The notes under the pieces are model-generated. The model was given only the letters and a program-made list of their open reading frames with translations. It was not told where the DNA came from and ran no database searches. Shown here piece by piece: positions 1 through 8,365 of a stretch of DNA of 64,000 bases. The stretch is from NCBI RefSeq assembly GCF_036492835.1, contig NZ_AP025321.1, positions 1-64,000 of the forward strand, given 5' to 3'. This stretch comes from Fulvitalea axinellae. Its GTDB lineage: Bacteria > Bacteroidota > Bacteroidia > Cytophagales > Cyclobacteriaceae. Made by a program: the position numbers and the translations under genes. Position 1 is the first letter of the stretch; each line of letters begins with the position of its first letter.

Positions 1-1152
1 TTTAAGCGCTACAGACGAAAAACCGTCAGTATACTTTTTCTCTTTCGTCTTGAACTTGTCCCTGGCCTTGTCTTTTTTCTTCTGTAAGCCTTCCCTTAAT
101 CTCTTTTTTTCCCGCTCTTCAAACTTTTTCGGCTCATCCTCCAAACGCTTCGCCTTTTCGATATAATTCGCGTAATTCTTAAGGCTATCCGCCTTAGAAA
201 CCCATTTGATCCGAATGGAGTCCGGGACCAAAGTTTCAAGATCTTTTTTGTCAGGCTCCCTCTCTCCACGATAGAGTTCGTTAAGGCTCTTCTCCTTTTT
301 CTTTAGAGAAAGCAGACTGTCCTGATAAGTCCTTCGCCATCGTAGCCAGCGCTCACGAGTTGAACGTAAAGAGTCTTCCGAAGAAGTATTCAATACCTGT
401 CCAAGGCTATCGGAAATATTATGGCGACGTTTGCCCAATTGATCAAGACTATCTTTCCATATCGATTCCGGTTTATTCCAAAGACTGTCGGTCCGGTTTG
501 CGGACAGTAATGAGTCCAGCTTCTGCCTTTTTTCGCTTAACTTTATCAGGCTGTCCTCCGCCAATTTTTGGATCTTCATTATGCCGGACTCACTTCGCCA
601 ATGGTCCAAGTCTTCCCCGTTTTTTACCAGAGAAGCCAGACTGTCATACCGGCGTTCCGGAGCGATGCGATTCAAGCCCTTTTCCAAAAGGCTATCGCGT
701 TTGGCCAGTTCCAGCCACTTACTCCGGTCACCGTCGGCGAGATCTTCCAAAGTCTTAGCGCTACCGTTCAGGCTATCCGGTTTTGAAATCAGACTGATGC
801 CGTCACCGGAATAGAACGGGTCCTTATCCCCTAGCTTATTCAAAGGAACCCCTCCGTAGTTTAAACGCTTGCGTTGACGGTCCCACTGTTGCTTGCGTTT
901 ATCCCACTTCTTTTGTTTATCGCCCAAGGCCCACTCGGCCAAATCGTTCTTTTTCTGTTTTCCAAGCTCTTCCGCACTAAGAAAATCACCTTGTGATTCG
1001 CCAGTGAGTAACCGGTAAGTGGAATCCGCCTCTTGCGTATTACGCTCACCTTGACGGCTCAACTTTCCGGGTCGGTACCCCTGCCGATGACAAGCGACCA
1101 ACATGGTTATGGAAACCAGTAAAAGTGGCAATATTTTATTCTGGATATTCAA
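1..1152 (-). CDS. Charged, DSL-rich lipoprotein, N-terminal part (cut by the window edge)
   Basis: The reading frame is open from a TTG at 1152 to base 1, giving 384 residues with no stop. The first 22 residues form a lipoprotein signal: a hydrophobic stretch (ILPLLLVSITML) followed by the lipobox LVAC, so Cys22 or so would be lipidated and the protein anchored in a membrane. No ATG gives a complete signal peptide, which is why TTG was chosen. The rest is almost entirely Lys/Arg/Glu-rich and probably helical or coiled coil. The tripeptide DSL recurs about 11 times between residues 126 and 324. It lies 28 nt downstream of the Ig-like/LamG gene and is probably co-transcribed with it. Family not recognised; an envelope-spanning or scaffold lipoprotein is a guess. 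Confidence 0.75.
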   Translation of the reverse strand, partial: MNIQNKILPLLLVSITMLVACHRQGYRPGKLSRQGERNTQEADSTYRLLTGESQGDFLSAEELGKQKKNDLAEWALGDKQKKWDKRKQQWDRQRKRLNYGGVPLNKLGDKDPFYSGDGISLISKPDSLNGSAKTLEDLADGDRSKWLELAKRDSLLEKGLNRIAPERRYDSLASLVKNGEDLDHWRSESGIMKIQKLAEDSLIKLSEKRQKLDSLLSANRTDSLWNKPESIWKDSLDQLGKRRHNISDSLGQVLNTSSEDSLRSTRERWLRWRRTYQDSLLSLKKKEKSLNELYRGEREPDKKDLETLVPDSIRIKWVSKADSLKNYANYIEKAKRLEDEPKKFEEREKKRLREGLQKKKDKARDKFKTKEKKYTDGFSSVALK

Positions 1153-1180
1153 GGGAATAAAGATTAATCGTTAAGGACCA

Positions 1181-4100
1181 TTATAGCGTCTCTCCCATAA
1201 TTTTTTTATCCCTGTCATAAAGCGTCCTGATTTCCAATGGATTCAAAGAACGATCATATATAATCACGTCGTCAATGTCTCCCTTATAAAAATATACGCT
1301 CCCTTCTCTTCCAACCCACAGGTTATGTCCTTGGTAATACACGCGTGAGAATACGGGATACTGATATTCGCCCACTATATTACCGTCAAGATATAATGTT
1401 TGTGTAGTGCCGTTGAAAGTTAGGGCAACATGGTGCCATTGGTTATCCCTAACATCTACCCCTGAAGTTTTTGCTCTATGGTCATAGTTTTTATTATCAA
1501 CAAAAACATAAGACTGCAGATTGCCGTCGGGTAAAACCTTTATAGCAAATCCATATGTGTACCAACGAATAATAGCCCCGTTGCCCGGGTCTTCTCCGGT
1601 TTTGAACCAAGCGCTGGCAGTGAATGTGTCCGGCATAATGGATTGTTCGGTCCATAATCTGACGTAGTCGTCCGTACCGTCAAAGTTTAGGGCCGAATTG
1701 GCATTGCCGAACCGTCCTTCGGTAAAGGAAGGGCTTCCTTGAAATGTCGCGTCCCGGTTGTTTCCGGATATATCTCGAATGTTACCGTCAAAGGGGTAAT
1801 GCCCCATAATACCGCTTTTTGTCTGGATATGGTCGATCACTTCCGCATCCGTATCATACCCGCTTAGGGTTAGGCGTCCCGTACCGGCCACTTCTAACCT
1901 GCCGTCTTGTTTTTTCACCACTTTTCCGCAACGGTTTTTTTGCTTTACGGTAATACGGTGTTTGAGAACAGCGATATCATAGCCGGAAGGCACCGAATTT
2001 CGGCTCCATGTGGACGGGCTTTCCCAATCGCCGTCTTTTACGCTAACATATTCGCAAGGCGCTACCGTAGCCAAAGCTTCGGCTTCGTTCTCACTTTCGC
2101 ACCCGGCCTCCCTAGCTGACACCCGATACCGGGTACTTTTTTCTAGGGCGGGAGTAGTCAGCCCCGGACCTGAAACGCCGGGCACCGCTCTCCATTCATA
2201 ATCATCGAATATTTCCCATTGGTATGTATAGGGCGCCTCTCCGCCCGAGATCATAGCCTGGAGGGTTATAGGGTTTCCCGCACATACGGCCACCGGAGTG
2301 GCCCGAATGCCGTTAATCCGGATTTTCTTCGTCACGTTGACCGTAACGGCGGGCGCAGAAATACCCTCCGCATTACATTGATCGTAAGCGACGCGTTTAT
2401 ATACAGCGTTTTCACCTACTGAAGGGAGAGAAAGCGACTGTCCGTTAGCGTTCGTTATCTCACCTGATTCCGTTTTCCATTGAATTCTGAAATTGGGTCC
2501 GCCGGAAGCGTCTGTTACGCTGGAAATATTAATTGATTCCCCCTCACATACCGTCGAAGCTTGAGCGCTGACAGTGCCGGGATCAAGCGCCGGAAGAATA
2601 GTGTAACGTACGATGTTACTGTGTTTATAACCGCAACGGTTGGTCTCCTTTCTCCGATAATCGGTTGTGGCCGTCAGCTTGGTAGATCCTGTATAAATAT
2701 TGTTCGTGGCGTTGGATATGTTTGTCCATGATCCACCCGAAGGTTTGACTTCCCATGAAAATGAACTCTCCGAATGTTTGGCTTGCGATGTTGTGATTGC
2801 GGGGATTTCCACACCAGGGCAAAAAGTCCCTCCTCCTGAAATTTGACCGACCGGAACATTTGGAGTCACATGGACACTGACTTCTTTCGTAATATCATTG
2901 CTACAAACGTCTTGTGCGTATCTTATGAAAGTAGCGGTTCCAACCACTCCGGAAAGGTTAAGTCCTTGTCCTGTAGCGCCAGACACGGGATCCCATCCTC
3001 CGCTATTGTTTTTCCGCTTCCATTGAATCAAAAACCCTTCGTCGCCCGAAGCGTTAACCCGACTGTTGACAATAACATTTTCTCCTTGGCATAAAGGAGT
3101 TTTCTGAACGGTTATATCACCAACTACAAATCTTTTTCGGGGGGTGAAAGTGACCGTTTTGGAAATACTTTCGCATCCGTCGGTTACGGTGCGTCTATAT
3201 ACAGTCGTAGATACTACCGGATCCTTAATAGAATAATTATATGTTGTTACTCCTAAGCTCGTCCAGCCGCCATCCCCGACCTTCCGACTCCATTGATAAC
3301 TTGGTGTTGTGAATCCTCCGGAAGCGGGAGTAAGGGTAATCTGCGGGGGAACGGTACCCGGACAGACTTTTCCTCCCCCTTGAAATGTACCGCCATCTAG
3401 GGGAGGCATAACAGTAAGCGTAACAGAATTGGTTACGATTTCATCGCTTGAACTTATACACGAGCCCACACTACGCCGTCGGTAAGTGTTGGCTCCCAGA
3501 GACAAATTTTTTGGCGCATAAGTGGCGCTATTGGAATTACCTATTGGGATCCATGAGCTTCCGTTCAGCTTTTCCCAACGGTAAACAGGAGCCCCTTTAC
3601 CACCTGTAGCGGACTGTACATTTGCGATAGTAACCCCGGGAGCGGAGGCGTTCTTGTTACATATTTTTCGGCTCCCCGATATACTTCCCGGGCCAACAGG
3701 AGGCGCTACCGTAATGGTTAGGGAACTGACAAGCGCATCGCTTTTACTTATACATTGATCCCAAGTCAAAACTCGGTATTCCGTGTTTTTAGTTAATCTG
3801 GGCGGAGTGTATTCGAAACCTGATACGTTTAACACTGTCCACCCTGATTCATCCACGCTCTTTTTCTGCCATTCATAACTGATCCCCTCTTTTCCGCCAG
3901 AGGCTTTAGACAACGTGATTTTCCCTGGGGAAGTGTTGTAACAAATATGTTTGTTACCGATCGAAACGACTCCTCTTGTCAAAGCTTGCCCCACTTCCAA
4001 TTTCAGAATATTACTCTCATCGCTTAAGAATGATCCGCTGCGTATTATCCTTTTAAACCAGATTCTGAAACTTTGGAAATCATTGTGCATATTGGTTGGG

Positions 4101-5197
4101 GTCAAGTAGTCTCTACCTGTCCCTTGTGGAGCATTTTGCCAAGAGTTCCCTTGGTCCCTGGAATACTTCCACTGGTAAGTATAAGTGCCGGTGCCACCTG
4201 AGCCGGTCCCTCCGGAAAGAGTATACCTCTGGTTGGCGCAAAGCTTAAAATCACTTGGAGGACCTGATATTCCTCCTCCATTGACAGGATCTAAGATAAC
4301 AAACCGTTTAACATTGGAATAAACACTTTGACATTCCTTGCCTCTTTTTACCCTAAACTCCGTAGTGCGGGTCACCGTAAAAGGCAGATCTCCTCCAGTA
4401 TTTCCCGTAGCCTTAGCCCAATCGTTCCATGCGCCGCTGTTTCCGCTCTTGCGAGTTCTGTACTCCCAAATATCTTCAAGATCCGAAAAATTAGAGCAAT
4501 ACAGTTTCCCCGATATTTGGGTAGCGGTTTCCGACAGATCGTTAACCTGAAGATTGGCCGGGCTGGTAGAAGGGGGAGCTGGAACGGTTAGTTGTTTACT
4601 AATGTATTTTTCCTGTCCGCAAGAATTTCTTATCGACGCCTTATACCGGACACTTTTCGAACCAACACTAACGGTAATATTTTTATTTCCATTTCCAAAA
4701 GGACTACTCCACCCGCTCCAAGACGATCCGTTATATTCCGATTTTTGCCAATGGATGACCGTAACAGTTCCAACGACACGGATACTATGGCTAGAGCCAC
4801 TACAAACTGTACTAGGCCCACTGATACTTCCGTTGTCTGAACTTTTCACAGTTATGATCTTTGACCCGGTATATTTTAGCGTCCGCTCATTTCCACCATA
4901 CTGATCACGCTGATATACATTGACACTGATCGTTTTACTCCCAGCCGAAGACCATTGAACCTCTGCTTTAAAATTTCCGAAATCAATGTCACTCACATTA
5001 TGAGCTGATCCACCATCATAATCTATTACTATTTCCACACCCATCGAACCAGCTTCCGAAGCAGGGAACCCCAAGTCATAAGTGTTCTTAGCTCCTTCAC
5101 ACACTTCATCTGGTCCCGAAATTGTTACCGTTTGCTGAGAAAAAGCATTATATGCAATCGAAATAATTATAAAAGTTAGGAGTAGTTGTTTTTTCAT
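1181..5197 (-). CDS. Exported multidomain surface protein: about 11 Ig-like repeats, then LamG
   Basis: 1338 residues with a clear Sec signal peptide (MKKQLLLTFIIISIAYNAFS). About 11 tandem Ig-like units of 85-100 residues follow, each with the pattern G-x-I/V-x-G ... C-x-G ... Y-x-W ... R-R ... C. Near residue 1045 comes a short module starting DGDWESPSTWS, also present in the protein at 8366-10507. The last 200 residues form a LamG/concanavalin-like domain (GHYPFDGNIRDISGNN; DNQWHHVALTFNG; LYLDGNIVGEY; GDIDDVIIYDRSL). Such proteins act as adhesins or glycan binders at the cell surface. No type IX secretion C-terminal sorting domain is visible. The Ig units match those of the giant protein at 51155-62284. 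A terminator and 500 nt of AT-rich DNA separate it from the fibre operon upstream. Confidence 0.85.
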   Translation of the reverse strand: MKKQLLLTFIIISIAYNAFSQQTVTISGPDEVCEGAKNTYDLGFPASEAGSMGVEIVIDYDGGSAHNVSDIDFGNFKAEVQWSSAGSKTISVNVYQRDQYGGNERTLKYTGSKIITVKSSDNGSISGPSTVCSGSSHSIRVVGTVTVIHWQKSEYNGSSWSGWSSPFGNGNKNITVSVGSKSVRYKASIRNSCGQEKYISKQLTVPAPPSTSPANLQVNDLSETATQISGKLYCSNFSDLEDIWEYRTRKSGNSGAWNDWAKATGNTGGDLPFTVTRTTEFRVKRGKECQSVYSNVKRFVILDPVNGGGISGPPSDFKLCANQRYTLSGGTGSGGTGTYTYQWKYSRDQGNSWQNAPQGTGRDYLTPTNMHNDFQSFRIWFKRIIRSGSFLSDESNILKLEVGQALTRGVVSIGNKHICYNTSPGKITLSKASGGKEGISYEWQKKSVDESGWTVLNVSGFEYTPPRLTKNTEYRVLTWDQCISKSDALVSSLTITVAPPVGPGSISGSRKICNKNASAPGVTIANVQSATGGKGAPVYRWEKLNGSSWIPIGNSNSATYAPKNLSLGANTYRRRSVGSCISSSDEIVTNSVTLTVMPPLDGGTFQGGGKVCPGTVPPQITLTPASGGFTTPSYQWSRKVGDGGWTSLGVTTYNYSIKDPVVSTTVYRRTVTDGCESISKTVTFTPRKRFVVGDITVQKTPLCQGENVIVNSRVNASGDEGFLIQWKRKNNSGGWDPVSGATGQGLNLSGVVGTATFIRYAQDVCSNDITKEVSVHVTPNVPVGQISGGGTFCPGVEIPAITTSQAKHSESSFSWEVKPSGGSWTNISNATNNIYTGSTKLTATTDYRRKETNRCGYKHSNIVRYTILPALDPGTVSAQASTVCEGESINISSVTDASGGPNFRIQWKTESGEITNANGQSLSLPSVGENAVYKRVAYDQCNAEGISAPAVTVNVTKKIRINGIRATPVAVCAGNPITLQAMISGGEAPYTYQWEIFDDYEWRAVPGVSGPGLTTPALEKSTRYRVSAREAGCESENEAEALATVAPCEYVSVKDGDWESPSTWSRNSVPSGYDIAVLKHRITVKQKNRCGKVVKKQDGRLEVAGTGRLTLSGYDTDAEVIDHIQTKSGIMGHYPFDGNIRDISGNNRDATFQGSPSFTEGRFGNANSALNFDGTDDYVRLWTEQSIMPDTFTASAWFKTGEDPGNGAIIRWYTYGFAIKVLPDGNLQSYVFVDNKNYDHRAKTSGVDVRDNQWHHVALTFNGTTQTLYLDGNIVGEYQYPVFSRVYYQGHNLWVGREGSVYFYKGDIDDVIIYDRSLNPLEIRTLYDRDKKIMGETL

Positions 5198-5698
5198 GGG
5201 CCTACGATGGCTTGGGATATGAATGAATATTATTGGTACCTGTACCCATTTATAAGAGTAAGGCTCCCTTCAAAAATGAATGACCTAATTTGCTTTAGAA
5301 TTAAGAGTTAATTTTAAGCTTGAAAGAAGATTTAAAATCTTATGAAAGACTTACTTTTTAAAACTAAAAATCAATTTATTTCTCATGAAAGAAACTATGG
5401 ATTAGTCTCTATTGGCAATAAAAGTACAAACAAAAACAATATACACAAACACAAAACAATTAAAGTTTAATATATTCATTTAATATTTACAATAATAAGC
5501 ATTGTCTATAGCGAAATATTACATTATGCATATAGTACATAAAATATAAAAAGCATTTATAGAGTGAAAATGCCTCCTTACTTATGAGTAGACAAGGAGG
5601 CATGTAAAAAAAGTAACATAGTCCAATCGGAGTAGAATATTTTTAATTGTACTATTTAAATATTATTACCACCTAATATTCTTACTCTAAGTCATTTA
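5198..5698. other. AT-rich intergenic region between surface protein and fibre operon
   Basis: About 500 nt of very AT-rich DNA with no convincing ORF. It holds the terminator of the upstream fibre operon (5570-5603) and presumably the promoter of the gene starting at 5197. I could not pick out a convincing TAnnTTTG box. Confidence 0.6.
5564..5603 (-). terminator. Rho-independent terminator after the fibre operon
   Basis: A perfect 10-bp stem (5570-5579 pairs with 5594-5603) with a 14-nt loop. Read on the minus strand it is followed by TTTT. It lies 96 nt past the stop codon at 5699 and closes the minus-strand fibre gene series. Confidence 0.7.
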
Positions 5699-7033
5699 TC
5701 ACCGCTCTTTAGCTTTGGGTATATTACTCTTTGCCATACCTCGGACAACCTCTTTAAGCGCCTCCAACTCTGTTTCCAGGCGGTCCACTTTCTCTACCTC
5801 CGATCTCAATGCTTTTATTTCTTTCTCTTGCTCAATAGCGTAAAGCGTAAGCTCTTCGATTTTCTGCAAAAGCTTAGCGTCCATAGCCCCCAAATCGACG
5901 CCGTTCTTCTCAACTTCTCCAGCGGACGGAATATGCTCCAAATGTCCTTTCGCCTTGATATACGCTTCAACCTCCGAGAGGCTCGGTAAATCATAATCTT
6001 TCTCAAACACGAAATCCGACCAACCGGTATTCACGACAATCTCTTTAGCCCTGACTTTCCCGTTAACGGCCAACAAAAAGCCCTTTTGACGATTTGGAGT
6101 TCCTATGCTCACCTCCCCGTTCTGGCTAATCCGCATCCGGTGGTTGCCAGCCGTAAAGAAGTCCAAGCCGAAATGGCCCGACATATAAGCGTTATGGGGT
6201 TCCACGAATTCGGTAGTGCCGTCTTGGTAACCATGAAATCCGAAACCGTAATGGTTAATATATTCCCGATCATAATAAAAATCATCCCCTACATGATCGG
6301 CGTGTACAATTCCGGGAGACTCGCCGTCAGTGTTATTTGCGCTTTTGACAAGAAAATGTTTGGTCTTAAATCCGGTTCTGGCCCTGACAAGTCCTTCGCC
6401 CGAAACGTCCATCAACACCCCGTATTGATCATTCCTAATTCGCATCGGGTAGTGCCCAAAAGACTCTTGGGTATCAATCTCGAAACGGGCGTAGTTTTCC
6501 TGATTTAAATGACTCGCTCCCGATAACCGGAAGTTGCCTTGGTGAATATGCAGGCTGGTTGTTGGCACACTCGTCCCGATTCCTATCCTCCCTTCTTTGG
6601 AGTACAAACGCTGTATGCCCGTAACTTTCTTCCAATCTCCCCAGATATGCCCGCGTTTTTCCCGTTGATAAGCGTCGCCGTAATTCCAACCGTGCACAGC
6701 TCCAAAGACTAGAGTGGCCCGTTGCATCAAACGGCTATGTTGTCCCAGCAACTCCACCATCACAACACAACTGCTACCGACATCTGCAGGCCCTCCTTTC
6801 AGGCTACCGTTTGACGTATCGATATACAGTTGCGCACTGCCTATCCCCGCCGGAACCAACTGGTCGAACTGCACTTCTCCGGTAGCGTACAAAGCGGCGA
6901 AATTGGATGGCCTTTCCGTTTGGTCCGGTAAAAACCCCAGACCTTTACTTGTCCAATCGGTAGGTGTCTGAGCGTAAACGTGTTTAGAAGACAAAACAAA
7001 AAGGACTAAAATAAAGCGAAAAAATCTCTTCAT
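5699..7033 (-). CDS. Exported tail-fibre-like protein with IEELTLY C-terminal module
   Basis: 444 residues with a Sec signal peptide (KRFFRFILVLFVLSS ... VYA). The middle has beta-structured, fibre-like sequence, with the IGTSVPTTSLHIH motif common in Bacteroidetes tail-fibre-like proteins. The C-terminal 120 residues form the shared module: KVRAKEIVVNTGWSDFVFE, HLEHIPSAGEVEKNGVDLG, KLLQKIEELTLYAIEQEKE, then a coiled coil to the end. This is the WSDFVFE/HLEHIPS flavour, shared with the gene at 21501-23177. By analogy with phage tail fibres and the endosialidase chaperone, the end is probably a trimerisation or folding domain. Last gene of the series, with the terminator at 5570-5603 behind it. 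The final 80 codons are almost identical in DNA to those of the next gene upstream. Ligand unknown. Confidence 0.85.
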   Translation of the reverse strand: MKRFFRFILVLFVLSSKHVYAQTPTDWTSKGLGFLPDQTERPSNFAALYATGEVQFDQLVPAGIGSAQLYIDTSNGSLKGGPADVGSSCVVMVELLGQHSRLMQRATLVFGAVHGWNYGDAYQREKRGHIWGDWKKVTGIQRLYSKEGRIGIGTSVPTTSLHIHQGNFRLSGASHLNQENYARFEIDTQESFGHYPMRIRNDQYGVLMDVSGEGLVRARTGFKTKHFLVKSANNTDGESPGIVHADHVGDDFYYDREYINHYGFGFHGYQDGTTEFVEPHNAYMSGHFGLDFFTAGNHRMRISQNGEVSIGTPNRQKGFLLAVNGKVRAKEIVVNTGWSDFVFEKDYDLPSLSEVEAYIKAKGHLEHIPSAGEVEKNGVDLGAMDAKLLQKIEELTLYAIEQEKEIKALRSEVEKVDRLETELEALKEVVRGMAKSNIPKAKER

Positions 7034-7098
7034 TTGATTAGGATAAAATATGATTCAATATTTGATAAGTATTACAGTGCGAATGTCGCATAATAATA

Positions 7099-8298
7099 CT
7101 ACTCTTTCGCTTTGGGTATATTACTCTTTGCCATACTTCGGACAACCTCTTTAAGCGCCTCCAATTCCGCTTCCAGACGATCCACTCTCTCTCCCTCCGT
7201 TCTCAATGCTTTTATTTCTTCCGCTTGCGCCTTATTATCTTTCTCTTGCTCAATAGCGTAAAGCGTCAGTTCCTCAATCTTTTTGAGCAACAACAATTGA
7301 AACGAGGCGCTCGAGATCCCATCTTTCCGTATCTTCGCCTCCGAAGGGACTTCAGGCAAGTGTTCGTGTTTATCGACATAGGCCTTCAATTCGTCCAACG
7401 TCCTTAGGGCATAGTCTTTCCGGAACACGTAATCCGGAATGGGCTCTCCCGCATCCACACTGATCTTCACCTCCCGGGCTTCTATCTTCCCGGCGACAGT
7501 CAGATTGGAGGTCTTTTCATCATCGTTGTTTTTGATATAGACATCTCCACGCTCATAAAACAGCCTGCTGCCCGAATCCCGGAGCCAAGCGTTTGGAAAA
7601 GGAACCTTGGAGGCTCCCAACTCCCCGGAGTACAATTCCGTAATCTCGCCCTGACTCAAAGCCCGATTATAATAACGTACATCGTCTATTCCACCCTGAA
7701 AATAGCCGTCACGCCAACCTATATGCATTTTATGCCCTGACATAAAATTACTTGGTTCTGCCAATATCTTCTGCCCTACTTTTTCCGCATCTATATAAAC
7801 AGATACCTTTAATCCGTCGTAGGTCAATACTACATAATGCCATCCTCCATCATTATAATTTCGTGATTCAGTCATAAAGGTATGGGCTCGGTGTTCACTG
7901 CCATACACATCAAAAAACACTTGAATTGTTCCCGCAGACGTAAGATGAAGAGAAAATCCGTGAGAAGTAGCTCCCAATACTGACGTCCCTCCCTCACGCT
8001 TGAACCAAGCGCCTACACTAATTCTTGGGGGAGCTATCACTCCGTTTCCCCATAAGTCAATTCTAGCCGTCTTATCAAAATAAAACGCCCCTGCCTCATT
8101 CCCAAACCGGTCTTCCATAGGCGTTAAATTACCTTTGATGGTACCGTGTCTACCCAAACCGCTAATGTCCATAGCGTCACCATCCAAAGGATAATGCCCT
8201 ATCAGGCCCTCTTCCAACAAAGAAGATTGCGCCCTTAACTGCCCGCCACCAAAAATTATAACGGTTACGACTAAGCAGAATAAAAATATATTTCTCAT
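7099..8298 (-). CDS. Exported LamG protein with IEELTLY C-terminal module
   Basis: 399 residues. The frame is open to 8346, but the ATG at 8298 gives a standard signal peptide (MRNIFLFCLVVTVIIFGGG ... RAQ) and is preferred. Residues 20-230 are a LamG/concanavalin-like domain (LIGHYPLDGDAMDISGLGR; GGWHYVVLTYDG; GGIDDVRYYNRALS), likely glycan or matrix binding. Residues 285-399 are the shared C-terminal module in its PDYVFRKDYALRTLDEL / HLPEVPSEAKIRKDGISS flavour, ending in a coiled coil. The fusion of a LamG head with the fibre tail module shows the tail accepts different heads. The first codons of the mature protein are identical in DNA (50 nt) to those of the upstream gene. 65 nt separate it from the next gene. 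Confidence 0.85.
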   Translation of the reverse strand: MRNIFLFCLVVTVIIFGGGQLRAQSSLLEEGLIGHYPLDGDAMDISGLGRHGTIKGNLTPMEDRFGNEAGAFYFDKTARIDLWGNGVIAPPRISVGAWFKREGGTSVLGATSHGFSLHLTSAGTIQVFFDVYGSEHRAHTFMTESRNYNDGGWHYVVLTYDGLKVSVYIDAEKVGQKILAEPSNFMSGHKMHIGWRDGYFQGGIDDVRYYNRALSQGEITELYSGELGASKVPFPNAWLRDSGSRLFYERGDVYIKNNDDEKTSNLTVAGKIEAREVKISVDAGEPIPDYVFRKDYALRTLDELKAYVDKHEHLPEVPSEAKIRKDGISSASFQLLLLKKIEELTLYAIEQEKDNKAQAEEIKALRTEGERVDRLEAELEALKEVVRSMAKSNIPKAKE

Positions 8299-8365
8299 TT
8301 GTGTATATGTTATTGTTTTCCCATTGTCCGAGAAATGTAGGTCCATTATACTGTATAGCTTTCAC

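Noticed and set aside
861-1049. 62-codon minus-strand frame in the left-edge lipoprotein
   Set aside because: It is in another frame than the long open one with the lipoprotein signal and has no features of its own.
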